Source: Xiheimicrobium sp052034585
GTDB lineage: Bacteria; Myxococcota; Myxococcia; Myxococcales; Myxococcaceae
DNA: 64,000 nt
Direction: 5' to 3'
Assembly (NCBI GenBank): GCA_052034585.1
Contig: JBPOIJ010000115.1
Coordinates: 1 to 64,000, forward strand
Of the stretch, positions 8,301-18,542 are shown one piece after another (the stretch's first letter is position 1; every line of letters starts with the position of its first letter). The position numbers were made by a program, and so were the translations under genes. The notes under the pieces were generated by a model that saw only the letters and a list, made by a program, of their open reading frames with translations, did not search any database and had not been told where the DNA came from.

Positions 8301-8990
8301 ACAGTTGGCCGAGCAGCCGTCGCCGTCGCGGGTGTTGCCGTCGTCGCAGACCTCGTTGGGAATGCCCGAGTCCACGCTGAACATGTTGTCGACCTTGCCG
8401 TTCCCGCACTGCTCCGACGAGAGGCAGTCGCTCGAGCAGCCGTCACCCGACACCGTGTTGCCGTCGTCACAGGCTTCCTGCGGCCGGGTCCCGGTGGGGA
8501 AGGCGTTGTCCACGACGTGGTTGCCGCAGACCTCGGTCGAGCGGCAGGTCGAGCTGCAGCCGTCGCCTTCGATCGTGTTGTTGTCGTCGCAGACCTCGCC
8601 CGCCGCCGAGTCGACGACGCCGTTGGGGCAGGCCTCGTTCGACTTGCAGTCGGCCGCGCAACCGTCGCCGGCGCGCGTGTCGCCCATGTCGCAGACCTCG
8701 CCCTTGAGCGGATCGATCACCCGGTTGCCGCAGGTCTCGTCCGAGCCGCAGTCGCCGCGGCAGCCGTCGTTGTTGGTGACGTTGCCGTCGTCGCACTTCT
8801 CGTTCTCGTCGACGACGCCGTTGCCGCAGGCGGTTCGCGTGCAGGTGGTGCCGTCGGCCGAGCAGCGGCTCCCCGCAGGGCAGACGATGCCGCTCTTGCA
8901 GGGCGTGCTGGCTGGCTCGAAGCAGGCAGAGAGCCACGCGGCGAGGAGCGCGAGGCAGGGCAGGAAACGAAGGCGAGCGGAGGGCATCAT
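5316..8990 (-). CDS. Giant Cys-rich lipoprotein, 28 Myxococcus-type disulfide repeats
   Basis: This 1224-residue protein has a lipoprotein signal with lipobox LSAC (Cys23) and a short Cys-rich linker. From residue 55 it carries 28 tandem repeats of about 30-45 residues in the style CGNGxxD...CDDGNxxxGDGC. These match the Myxococcus cysteine-rich repeat (DUF4215-like, TIGR02232 type). Each carries several Cys that should form disulfides after export, and Asp-rich loops that may bind calcium. Repeats 1-13 have the CDDGN form; repeats 14-24 have the CGDGxxN...GEQCD form; repeats 25-28 return to CDDGN. After the repeats comes an unlike domain of about 110 residues rich in Thr, Asn and Gly (TFTLDDGVNPPTVFEFDDD), then a final Cys cluster. 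The protein is probably surface-displayed, with a structural or adhesive role. No enzymatic motif is visible. It is the first of a same-strand series with the TPR-PEGA gene upstream. Confidence 0.9.
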   Translation of the reverse strand: MMPSARLRFLPCLALLAAWLSACFEPASTPCKSGIVCPAGSRCSADGTTCTRTACGNGVVDENEKCDDGNVTNNDGCRGDCGSDETCGNRVIDPLKGEVCDMGDTRAGDGCAADCKSNEACPNGVVDSAAGEVCDDNNTIEGDGCSSTCRSTEVCGNHVVDNAFPTGTRPQEACDDGNTVSGDGCSSDCLSSEQCGNGKVDNMFSVDSGIPNEVCDDGNTRDGDGCSANCQSTERCGNGKRDDSIGEKCDDSNTASGDGCSRDCLSTEFCGNRYLDERFADGGTNEICDDGNNRNGDGCSADCKSTEFCGNRIIDQGPGEVCDDGNTVSGDGCSSNCRSQETCGNNVLDAQFDGGTMRNEVCDDGNNVSGDGCSSDCQSTEFCGNRVVDTVRGEVCDDGNTVAGDGCSADCRSNETCGNRVRDVFPDGGFKEVCDDGNTTNGDGCSATCRSNETCGNGVLDNLFSNPVLNEQCDDGNTLPNDSCSPDCRSGLGCGNGTRDPTEDCDDGNMLGTDDCSATCRFTVCGDGTTNTGPNRPEQCDGMGETAGCNANCTSRRCGDGIVNATAGEQCDSVGVQDAGTMLCDTDCTIAFCGDGLRNPARGEACDSSGVNTNGCDLDCSLPVCGDGLLNRLASEQCDEGNSATARCNGPPSCTVSRCGDGVTNSAAGEQCDGMGETIGCNLNCTNRSCGDGILNRTAGEQCDEGMTATARCNGAPSCTVARCGDGVINGAAGEQCDGMGETSGCNLNCTTRACGDGILNRTAGEQCDTVGVNTTATAACDTDCTVAFCGDGTTNGLRGELCDPGPASSMTCDSDCTPRSCGDGFLNTVAGEQCDQGMMATASCNGPPSCTSSRCGDGTLNAAASEQCDNGASNGNTANCLPTCRNAACGDGFIDSQMPGIEACDDGNTSTEPDCPYGQATCTRCNGTCTAVLTLTGHYCGDGTQEAGETCDDGNTVTESGSCPYGQTTCPACNATCTATITLAGGGVCGDLTTNAPNETCDDGNTVTETACAYGFATCTGCDSSCHQVPGLRGNVCGDGVRDTSNELCDDGNTDTCGTCGGPSGSRCEATQALAAATGTIVALNKASTTDATTFTLDDGVNPPTVFEFDDDATTTPGNVPVDLTGTNNSTTVADAIRLAITGVGAGLAITAGGTTATVTLTNDAQGSFGNNAITTTLAGMTVTGMSGGRARDCVSMTGCASTNDCAPGLTCQPGSGGILRCQ
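5810..8828 (-). repeat. 28-unit Cys-rich protein repeat array
   Basis: Tandem coding repeats of roughly 75-135 bases, each giving a CG[ND]G...CD[DE]GN unit. A higher-order duplication of about 200 bases is visible between about 6695 and 7095. There two blocks, each encoding a CDEG..ATARCNG unit followed by CDGMGET.GCNLNC and CGDGILNRTAGEQ, are nearly identical at the DNA level. Confidence 0.85.
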
Positions 8991-9008
8991 CGCGAGGTCT
9001 CTCGACGA

Positions 9009-9995
9009 CTAGAAGGTGGTGAAGAGGACCGCACCGGCGCCGTGGGGCCCGACGGTGGGGAGGAGGTGGAGGGCGGTCTCGACCTTCACGTCGGCGCGGT
9101 AGGGCTGGGGCCGGTTGACGTAGAGGAGCACCGCGCCCGCTGCGATCGCCGCGCCGCCCACCCCGTAGAGCACCATCGCTCCGGCTTGCTGGCCCTGGCC
9201 GGCGCTCTTGAGGGCGGCGAGATCGAGCGAGGGCACGCAGCCGCCGGTGGTCTGATCGACGCAGCCCTCGATGCCGCGATCGTACGCCGCGAACTGGTTG
9301 CGCGCCGAGAGGTGGAGCCCGACGCCGCCGGCCGCGAGCGCCGCGCCAGCGCCCAGCACCGCGAAGGGAATCCACGCTGGGAAGAGCCGGCGGTACTCGA
9401 CGGCCTGCTCCGCCGCGACGAGGGCGAGATCGATCGTGCGGGTCTCCCCGCCGAGCAAGGTGGGGCTCTGCTCGTTGGTGAGGAAGCCTTCCTTCGCGGC
9501 GACGATGGTGATCGCGCCGGCCCGCACCATCGCCGAGTGAGAGCCGGGCCCGACGAAGACCTGGCTGCCGTTGAGCTTCACCACCGCGCCGTCGACGTCA
9601 CAGCGAATCACCACCCGCGCGACCTGCTTCTCGACGAGCGCCTTGTAGCGCTGGGCCTGCTCGAACTTGTCCGAGTCGAGCGGCGCGGCGCCATACTTCA
9701 GCGCGGCGTCGAGCCGCTGGTAGGTCTCGATCGGCTGGTCGAGCTGGAGGAGCGCGAGGGCGAGGTTGTAGTTGATGGCCGGGTGATCCCAGAGCTTGAG
9801 GGCCTCTCGGTAGCGATCGGCGGCGATGCGCCACTGTGACTCCTTGAGCGCCGCGTTGCCGAGCCGGAAGATCTCGAGCGCCTGCTTCTGGGTCGACGGC
9901 GCGACGCCCTTCGCCCACGGACGCTCGCCTTCCTGCGCGAGCGTGACGCCCGCCGACAGCGCGATCACCACGACTGCCCATCGCCAATGCGTCAT
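9009..9995 (-). CDS. Exported TPR and PEGA-domain protein
   Basis: This 328-residue protein has a clear signal peptide ending at ALSAGVTLAQ. TPR-like helices follow (about 35-115, ALEIFRLGNAALKESQWRIAA then AINYNLALALLQL). Next is a PEGA-like beta domain (about 128-195, with VVIRCDVDGAVVKLNGSQV and VAAKEGFL) and two hydrophobic segments (about 207-228 and 268-287). TPR-PEGA proteins are common in Myxococcota envelopes and are thought to act as scaffolds; no enzymatic site is visible. It lies 18 bases upstream of the Cys-rich lipoprotein gene and 43 bases downstream of the kinase-STAND gene on the same strand, so the three may be one transcript. A scaffold for envelope assembly is inferred. 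Confidence 0.75.
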   Translation of the reverse strand: MTHWRWAVVVIALSAGVTLAQEGERPWAKGVAPSTQKQALEIFRLGNAALKESQWRIAADRYREALKLWDHPAINYNLALALLQLDQPIETYQRLDAALKYGAAPLDSDKFEQAQRYKALVEKQVARVVIRCDVDGAVVKLNGSQVFVGPGSHSAMVRAGAITIVAAKEGFLTNEQSPTLLGGETRTIDLALVAAEQAVEYRRLFPAWIPFAVLGAGAALAAGGVGLHLSARNQFAAYDRGIEGCVDQTTGGCVPSLDLAALKSAGQGQQAGAMVLYGVGGAAIAAGAVLLYVNRPQPYRADVKVETALHLLPTVGPHGAGAVLFTTF

Positions 9996-10038
9996 GCCCG
10001 TTCCCTCGTTCGTCCGCTCGTCGAGCGGCCACGCTCCA

Positions 10039-13119
<3,081 letters not shown>

Positions 13120-13176
13120 GGGTGGTCCTCGGGGAAACGGGGGAAACGACGGGTCGAGTCTAGCGTGTTGGCGGCC

Positions 13177-13497
13177 TCAGTCTTCGCCGCGCTTGATGTC
13201 GTCGAGGCTCTTCCGAGCGTCGAGGTACTCGCCGAACTTCCGGGTGAGGTACTTCTGCGCCTGGCCACGCAGGAGCATGCCTGGGTCCGAGGCCTCTCCC
13301 GAGATCTTCGTGGGCAGCACCTCGAGGTTCCCATCGATGGTGACGCCCACCGCCTTGCCCTTCATCTGCGCCTTGAGCCCATTCCACGACGAGGTGATGC
13401 CGTACTTGCGGTTCCAGTAATCGAGCAGCGCCTCGACGCGCTTCTTGGCGTCCTCGATCGAGAGGGTCGACGGCACTTCGAACTTCAGCATTCCCAT
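13177..13497 (-). CDS. Polyhydroxyalkanoic acid system family protein
   Basis: This 106-residue protein fits the length and pattern of the PHA_gran_rgn family (polyhydroxyalkanoic acid system protein). It has an N-terminal SIEDAKKRVEALLDYW helix, a central GxxxxxKGKAVGVTIDGN beta section and a charged C-terminal helix. Members occur widely, in many genomes without PHA synthase, and their biochemical role is not settled. It lies 57 bases downstream of the kinase-STAND start and 21 bases from the end of the diadenylate cyclase-like gene on the same strand, so co-transcription with the latter is likely. No PHA synthase or depolymerase is in the window, so a role in PHA granules is not supported by the neighbourhood. 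Confidence 0.7.
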   Translation of the reverse strand: MGMLKFEVPSTLSIEDAKKRVEALLDYWNRKYGITSSWNGLKAQMKGKAVGVTIDGNLEVLPTKISGEASDPGMLLRGQAQKYLTRKFGEYLDARKSLDDIKRGED

Positions 13498-13518
13498 GGT
13501 GGTCCTCGTCCTCGGTGG

Positions 13519-14400
13519 TCAGTTGCGGCGCGCGGTCTGGTGGAGCTCGAGCACGATGTTTCCGTCCTTGAAGAGGCGAACCGCGCCCGAGGTTTGGCTC
13601 ACCACCATCGCGATGCACTTGGTGGTGGCGGTGATGCTCGCGGCAGCCGCGTGACGCGCACCGAGCCCGAGCGGGATCTTCACGTCGTCGTCCTTCGCGG
13701 ACAAGTAGCGCCCGGCGGCGAGCACCACCCCGTCCTCGCGAATGACGAAGGCGCCGTCGAGCACCGAGAAGTTCTTGATCGCCTCGCGGATCTTCGGGTC
13801 GAGCACGTTGCGCTCCGCCTCGGAGAGCCCCTGGAACGGGTTGATGGTGAGCTGCCGGCTCGTCTCGAGCACCGCGGTGTGATCGCCGATGCAGATGATG
13901 GTGCCGATCGGGTGGCCTTCGAAGCCCTCCTGGCCGATCTGCAGCGCGAGCTGGATGAGGGCGTCGATCACCTGGGAGTTGAACTCGTCTCCCAGCTTCA
14001 CCCCTTCGATCGCGACCCGATCGTCGAGCGAGCCGCCGATGCGCATCTGCATGATGGTGTCGACCTGCCGGCCGATGCGCCCCGTCATGCACAGCACGAG
14101 ATCGCCTTCCTTGAAGAACCCCTGGCTGAGCGCCGAGACGACCGCCATCTTCACCCGCTCGGTGCGCGAGTAGTCGTAGGCGGGGATCAGCACGACCCGT
14201 TCCTTCTTCGCGGTCAGCTCGGCGGCCACGGTGTCGCTCGTCACCGCGTAGACCAACTTCTTGCGCGCCTTGCGCCCGCGGAGATCGGCCGCGGCCAACG
14301 GCACGTCGCTGATCGACAACAAGTGCGTGACGTCCGAGTGGTTCGCCAACGCGAGCACCGTCTTGAGGAACTCTCGGTCGAAGCGCGACTGATCCGACAT
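13519..14400 (-). CDS. Diadenylate cyclase-like protein (DisA_N/DAC domain)
   Basis: This 293-residue protein has two parts. Residues about 45-125 (KKLVYAVTSDTVAAELTAKK... VVLIPAYDYSRTERVKMAVVSAL... GDLVLCMTGRIGRQVDTI) resemble the pyruvate-kinase C-terminal-like alpha/beta domain that precedes the DAC domain in archaeal DacZ-type enzymes. Residues about 145-290 are a DAC domain with the DGA motif at 215-217 and GARHAAA at 247-253. The family makes cyclic di-AMP from two ATP. In DisA the second motif is GTRHR-x-A; here the second Arg is Ala, and the later SEE-type motif reads SQT. Activity is therefore likely but not certain. No DNA-binding domain or TM segment is present, so it is not DisA or CdaA in layout. 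It is divergent from dksA across 121 bases. Confidence 0.8.
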   Translation of the reverse strand: MSDQSRFDREFLKTVLALANHSDVTHLLSISDVPLAAADLRGRKARKKLVYAVTSDTVAAELTAKKERVVLIPAYDYSRTERVKMAVVSALSQGFFKEGDLVLCMTGRIGRQVDTIMQMRIGGSLDDRVAIEGVKLGDEFNSQVIDALIQLALQIGQEGFEGHPIGTIICIGDHTAVLETSRQLTINPFQGLSEAERNVLDPKIREAIKNFSVLDGAFVIREDGVVLAAGRYLSAKDDDVKIPLGLGARHAAAASITATTKCIAMVVSQTSGAVRLFKDGNIVLELHQTARRN

Positions 14401-14453
14401 GGCGTCGCAGTCTACCCGCCCGGTCTGATTTCAAAGGGTTATTTCGACAGTGC

Positions 14454-14482
14454 TTGACAGTTCGTGATCGCGGCCCCACACT
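14454..14482 (+). promoter_or_regulatory. Candidate sigma70-type promoter for dksA
   Basis: A perfect -35 hexamer TTGACA at 14454-14459 is followed after 17 bases by CACACT (14477-14482), which keeps three of six -10 consensus positions. It lies 40 bases before the dksA ATG, in the 121-base divergent gap. The -35 is strong and the -10 weak, so this is a candidate only. Confidence 0.4.
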
Positions 14483-14521
14483 GCCGCGCCTTTTTTCCCC
14501 GCAGTCGGAGGGCGTCGGGTC

Positions 14522-14902
14522 ATGTCTGAACGTGGATCGCTGAGCGCGAAAGACTTGAAGCGCTTCAAGAAGATGTTGGAGGACAGCCGCACCGCGATCC
14601 TCGCGAAGGCGCGCAAGACGATGGAGGAGGAGTCGAACTTCGACACCGACGACCTCCCCGACGAGATCGATCAGGCCTCGAGCGAGTACGCCCAGTCGAT
14701 GGCGTTCCGGTTGCTCGATCGCGAGAAGCTGTTGCTCGCGAAGATCAACAAGGCGATCCAGCGCATCGACGACGGCAGCTTCGGCCTCTGCGAGCGCTGC
14801 GAGGAGCCGATCAGCCTGAAGCGCCTCGAGGCGCGGCCGGTCACGACGCTCTGCATCCGCTGCAAGGAAGAGCAGGAGAAGAAGGAAAAGTCGTACGGCT
14901 GA
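14522..14902 (+). CDS. dksA: DksA/TraR family RNA polymerase-binding transcription factor
   Basis: This 126-residue protein is a little shorter than E. coli DksA. The coiled-coil arm carries the tip motif D-E-I-D-Q-A (47-52), matching the functional DxxDxA motif. The C4 zinc finger is complete: Cys90, Cys93, Cys111 and Cys114. Family members insert into the secondary channel of RNA polymerase and cooperate with (p)ppGpp in stringent control; the relA-type gene 3.6 kb away supplies that nucleotide. The start is well supported by GGAGG at 14507-14511, ten bases before the ATG. Orthology to DksA rather than to a shorter TraR-type protein is supported by length and by the intact arm. Confidence 0.93.
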   Translation: MSERGSLSAKDLKRFKKMLEDSRTAILAKARKTMEEESNFDTDDLPDEIDQASSEYAQSMAFRLLDREKLLLAKINKAIQRIDDGSFGLCERCEEPISLKRLEARPVTTLCIRCKEEQEKKEKSYG

Positions 14903-14931
14903 GCGTCACCGCGCCTCGATCGCGCTGCCCA

Positions 14932-14971
14932 CCGAGCCTCGCTGCCGCAGCCGTGGCAGGCGAGGCCTCGG
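14932..14971 (+). terminator. Candidate terminator hairpin after dksA
   Basis: A long GC-rich stem pairs CCGAGCCTCGCTGCC (14932-14946) with GGCAGGCGAGGCCTCGG (14955-14971), with two one-base bulges and an 8-base loop. It sits 29 bases after the dksA stop and before the convergent FHA gene. The T-rich tract downstream is weak (TTCATCTTT begins about 10 bases later). Confidence 0.5.
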
Positions 14972-15074
14972 GTCGCGGTGTTCATCTTTCACTCGACGGC
15001 CTGTCCTCGCGAGCGGAGCGTCAGGCTGAACGAGCCGGTCCACGCGCATCCCCGCTCTTGCTTGCGCTGCCGGC

Positions 15075-15731
15075 TCAGCTCATCTCGACGCGCACGAGCT
15101 GACGACCGATGAGGAATTGATCGCCGTTCTCGACGAACGCCGGCGCGGTGAGGCGAAGGAACGTGCCGTTCGACGAGTGCTTGTCGCGAATGCCGTCGCG
15201 AATGAGCACCCGATCGGGCGCCACGTGCAGGGTGGCGTGACTCGAAGAGACGAACCCGTCGGTGGGGAACACGATGTCGCCGGCTTCTCGCCCGACGAAG
15301 TTGTCGCCTTCCTTGAGCGGGAAGGCCGCGCCGCGAATGCCGCCCTCCATCAGCTGCACCATTCGGTAGCGGAAGCCCGAGTCCGGAGAGCCCCAGGCGG
15401 TCGCGCCGTCGTCTCCCGGGGTCAAGGCAGGCAACGGCTCGATCACCAGGCGCTGGCGGCCGAGCCGCACTTCTCCGCCGCTCGCCACTTCGCGCTCCAC
15501 GCCGGGAGCGAGCCGTGCGAACACGCCGTTCCCACCGCCCACGTCTTCCACCGCGAGCCGGTTGCCCGAGAAGAACAGGCGCATCTGCGCGTCGGCGACG
15601 AACGGGTCGTCGGGCAGCGAGAGGTCGCCACCACGCCCACACAGCATCACGTCCGCCCGCATCGGGATCACCGACTCCGGGCCACCGTCTGCCCGCACCA
15701 CCCGCACTGCGACTCGAGGCCGATTCGCCAT
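15075..15731 (-). CDS. Tandem FHA-domain protein
   Basis: This 218-residue protein begins at the ATG at 15731 (MANRPRVAVRVV); an upstream in-frame start would overlap the divergent kinase gene and adds unlike residues. It carries two FHA-type folds. The first (about 25-100: MLCGRGGDLSLPDDPFV... FFSGNRLAVEDVGGGNGVF) has lost the usual Ser and His of the phosphothreonine pocket. The second (about 125-215) is canonical, with FVGREAGDIVFP, SSSHATL and SSNGTFL. FHA domains bind phosphothreonine peptides, so it is probably a reader for the Ser/Thr kinase encoded divergently 65 bases away. The same layout, one degenerate and one intact FHA, recurs in the zinc-ribbon FHA protein at 17.5-18.4 kb. Confidence 0.85.
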   Translation of the reverse strand: MANRPRVAVRVVRADGGPESVIPMRADVMLCGRGGDLSLPDDPFVADAQMRLFFSGNRLAVEDVGGGNGVFARLAPGVEREVASGGEVRLGRQRLVIEPLPALTPGDDGATAWGSPDSGFRYRMVQLMEGGIRGAAFPLKEGDNFVGREAGDIVFPTDGFVSSSHATLHVAPDRVLIRDGIRDKHSSNGTFLRLTAPAFVENGDQFLIGRQLVRVEMS

Positions 15732-15796
15732 GACGGTGGAAAGGTGTACCACGCCTGTTTCGATTCCGTGAATCGTCTGGCGCGGGTGCTTCAAAG

Positions 15797-17404
15797 ATGG
15801 AAAATTCTCGGCTGCCCGTGCCACCCGTCGACGACACCCTCGGCAGGACCATCGCGGGCAAGTACCGCGTCGAGCAGATGATCGGCGAGGGAGGCATGGG
15901 CAAGGTCTACAAGGCCACCCAGCTCGCGCTCGACAAGCCAGTCGTCCTCAAGGTGCTGCGCCAGGCGCTGCTGGGCGACGAGCGCACGGTGGCCCGGTTC
16001 CAGCGGGAGGCGAAGGCCGCCAGCCGGCTCAACCACCCCAACTCGATCTCGGTGCTCGACTTCGGCCAGGCCGACGACGGCGCGATGTACATCGCGATGG
16101 AGTACGTGCAGGGCAAGGACCTGCACCAGATCCTCTCCCGCGAGTGGCCGCTGCCCGAGTCGCGCGTGGTGCGGGTGATGGGCCAGGTGCTCTCGGCGCT
16201 CGCCGACGCCCACTCGGTCGGCGTCATTCACCGCGATCTGAAGCCCGAGAACATCATGGTCTCCCAGGGCCGCAGCGAGCCCGACTTCGTCAAGGTGCTC
16301 GACTTCGGCATCGCGAAGATCGTCGACGGCAGCGAAGACGACGGCCCCGCGCTCACCCGCGCCGGCTTCGTCTGCGGAACGCCCGAGTACATGTCGCCCG
16401 AGCAGGCGAGGGGCGCCAAGCTCGATCACCGCTCCGATCTCTACGCGGTCGGCGTGATCCTCTACCAACTCGTCACCGGCATGCTGCCGTTCGACTCCGA
16501 CTCGGCGGTGGGCTTCGCCACCAAGCACCTCACCGAGATTCCGCCGCCGCCGACGAAGCGCCGCCCCGACGCACGGGTCAGCCCGACGATGGAGCGCCTC
16601 ATCATGAAGGCGCTCAGCAAGAACCCCGACGAGCGCCCGCAGACGGCCGAGCAGTTTCGCGCCGAGCTGCTCGCGATCGACAAGGAGCGCCGCGCTGCGG
16701 TGGGGCGACGCACCGGCCCTCACTCCGCGCCCTCGCTCGCGCCGATTCCGCACCGCAAGGTGACCCCGCTCGATCAGCAAGAGACGAAGGTGAACCCCCC
16801 GGGCGGTGCGCCAAAGGGCGTCTCGCCGTGGTCGGCGCGCGAAGACACCGTCAAACACGTGGCCGAGCCACAGACCTCTCCTGGCGTCGGTCAGCTCACC
16901 GTGCCCACCACCATGCCGCCCAACGTGGCGCGCACGACGGTCGAAGGCACCGGCGCGCTCGTCTTCAAGGTCGCCACCGTGTTGCTGGTGCTCCTCGCCC
17001 TCCTCCTCGCCGGCGCCTACGCGCTCCAGGTGATGAACCAGAGCAAGGAGCACTACGTTCCCAGCGAGCCACCGCCCAACGCGCCCATTCCCGGAAAGGC
17101 GGCGATGGGCAACCTCTGGGACCAGGTGCGCGATCGCGCCGAGCGCCGTCCCAAGGACGCGCAGCAACGAATCGTGGCGGGTGACGAGGCCTTCGCGAAG
17201 GGCCGAGTCTCGAAGGCCATCGAAGAGTACGAGGCGGCCTGGCGGTACGACCCACGCCCCGAGGTCGCGCTCCGCCTCGGAGAGCTCGCCCGCCTCGAAG
17301 GGCGTGCGCCCGACGCGAAGGGGTGGTGGGGCGCGTACAAGGCCCTCACTCCCTCGATGAATCGGCTCGTGAACGACTACTTCGACGAGCGGCTGGCGCA
17401 CTGA
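15797..17404 (+). CDS. Membrane-anchored Ser/Thr protein kinase
   Basis: This 535-residue protein is an N-terminal Hanks-type kinase (about 20-290). It has glycine loop GEGGMGKV, catalytic Lys52 in VLKVL, HRD 145-147, DFG 169-171 and CGTPEYMSPEQ, all intact. A Pro/Thr-rich juxtamembrane linker leads to one transmembrane helix (about 391-413), then a periplasmic C-terminal part of about 120 residues. That part has TPR-like helices (RIVAGDEAFAKGRVSKAIEEYEAAW). This is the PknB-like layout with a cytosolic kinase and an outward sensor. The gene lies between two FHA genes, one divergent and one convergent, so local phospho-signalling is likely. The ligand and substrates are unknown. Confidence 0.92.
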   Translation: MENSRLPVPPVDDTLGRTIAGKYRVEQMIGEGGMGKVYKATQLALDKPVVLKVLRQALLGDERTVARFQREAKAASRLNHPNSISVLDFGQADDGAMYIAMEYVQGKDLHQILSREWPLPESRVVRVMGQVLSALADAHSVGVIHRDLKPENIMVSQGRSEPDFVKVLDFGIAKIVDGSEDDGPALTRAGFVCGTPEYMSPEQARGAKLDHRSDLYAVGVILYQLVTGMLPFDSDSAVGFATKHLTEIPPPPTKRRPDARVSPTMERLIMKALSKNPDERPQTAEQFRAELLAIDKERRAAVGRRTGPHSAPSLAPIPHRKVTPLDQQETKVNPPGGAPKGVSPWSAREDTVKHVAEPQTSPGVGQLTVPTTMPPNVARTTVEGTGALVFKVATVLLVLLALLLAGAYALQVMNQSKEHYVPSEPPPNAPIPGKAAMGNLWDQVRDRAERRPKDAQQRIVAGDEAFAKGRVSKAIEEYEAAWRYDPRPEVALRLGELARLEGRAPDAKGWWGAYKALTPSMNRLVNDYFDERLAH

Positions 17405-17489
17405 AGCTCGACCCACTGCTCCGCGGTGGCCGAGGTGGAGTTGGCTGCGCGCGAGTCGCCGAAGCGAAGACGAAACAAGCGGAGGGTGA

Positions 17490-18443
17490 TCAGCTCAGCA
17501 GCTCGACCTGCAAGGTCTGCTGCCCGATGCGAATGCGATCGCCCGCCTTGAGGGGCCGCTCGTTGGTGATGCGCACGAAGGTGCCGAGCCCGCCGGAGAG
17601 ATCGCGGATCATCGCGCCGGTCGGCAACGGGGCGACCTCGCAGTGGCGCGGCGCGAGGCCCTCGTCGTTCGGGAAGCTGAAGTCGCAGCGGCCTTGGCCG
17701 ATGGTGAGGACCGGCCCCGGAGTGATGATGCACCGGCCGGGGCGATCGCCGAGGAGCACTTCCTCGATCGCGTAGTGCACGACCGCGTTCGGCACCGGCG
17801 CCCCGTAGACCAGCACGTCCACCCGGTTCCATGCCTCGGCAGGCTCGATCGCGCCCACGTAGCGGAAGAGCCGCAGCCCGGTGCAGAACAACCCTCCAGC
17901 AGGAACGGTCTCTTGCCCCGAGATGCTGGCGAAGACGCCCGAGGTGCTCCCGTCGTCGCGCACGAAGAGCTTGCCGTCGCGAACGCTCATCGTCGCGTGG
18001 AGCGGCGAGACGAAGGGATCTTCAGGGAAGAGGATGACGCCCTTCTGCCGACCGACCTGCGCGCCGTTCGCCCCGAGCCGGAAGCGCTGACCTCGCGCAG
18101 GCCCGGCCAACACGGTGAGACCGAACTTCGGGCCGGTGGCTGGCTGGGTCGGAGGCGCAGCGGACGACTGGAACGTCGGACGAGCAGGAACTCCGCGGCC
18201 CTGAGACGGTGGCGGTGGGGTGGTTCCGAGCTCGGGTGGCGTGGTGGTGTTCCGCCGCAACCCCGGAGGCGCCTCGGCGCGCGCCGGCTCGGAAGGAGGC
18301 TGGTGTCTGGGCGACTGATCGGTCTTCGCCGAGGAGCCGTCGGTCGCGTTCCCGCACGACATGCACCGCACCGCTCCCACGACATTGAGGAAGTCGCAGC
18401 TCGGGCAGACGACGCCAAGCGATTTGGTCAGGAAGGCCGTCAT
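17490..18443 (-). CDS. Zinc-ribbon protein with two FHA domains
   Basis: The start was set at 18443 (MTAFLTKSLGVVCPSC), giving 317 residues; 24 further in-frame residues upstream look non-conserved. The N-terminus is a zinc ribbon (Cys13, Cys16, Cys27, Cys30; CPSC...CMSC), followed by a Ser/Pro-rich linker. The first FHA domain (about 115-205: FRLGANGAQVGRQKGVILFPEDPFVSP, LHATMSV, STSGVF) is intact apart from a weak final motif. The second (about 235-315: GDRPGRCIITPG, LTIGQGRCDFSFP, RHCEV, DLSGGLGTF) is more divergent. FHA domains read phosphothreonine; the ribbon may mediate protein contact. It is convergent with the kinase at 15.8-17.4 kb and divergent from relA, so signalling downstream of the kinase is plausible. 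Confidence 0.83.
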   Translation of the reverse strand: MTAFLTKSLGVVCPSCDFLNVVGAVRCMSCGNATDGSSAKTDQSPRHQPPSEPARAEAPPGLRRNTTTPPELGTTPPPPSQGRGVPARPTFQSSAAPPTQPATGPKFGLTVLAGPARGQRFRLGANGAQVGRQKGVILFPEDPFVSPLHATMSVRDGKLFVRDDGSTSGVFASISGQETVPAGGLFCTGLRLFRYVGAIEPAEAWNRVDVLVYGAPVPNAVVHYAIEEVLLGDRPGRCIITPGPVLTIGQGRCDFSFPNDEGLAPRHCEVAPLPTGAMIRDLSGGLGTFVRITNERPLKAGDRIRIGQQTLQVELLS

Positions 18444-18542
18444 GTCGGGCGCGGGATACTGAGACTTTCCAAGTGTTTGCGCAAGAGAATGCGGTGGGGT
18501 GACGCGTTGCAGCACCTGGTGAGGGTGTTAGCATCCGCTTGT

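Noticed and set aside
5907..9839. 1310-codon plus-strand open frame opposite the Cys-rich lipoprotein and the TPR-PEGA gene
   Set aside because: It is antisense to genes with signal peptides and clear domains. Its protein is an Ala/Val/Arg/Gly-rich sequence as expected from high-GC antisense frames.
13177..13497. Direct PHA granule function for the small protein
   Set aside because: No PHA synthase, depolymerase or phasin gene is in the window. The family is common without them.
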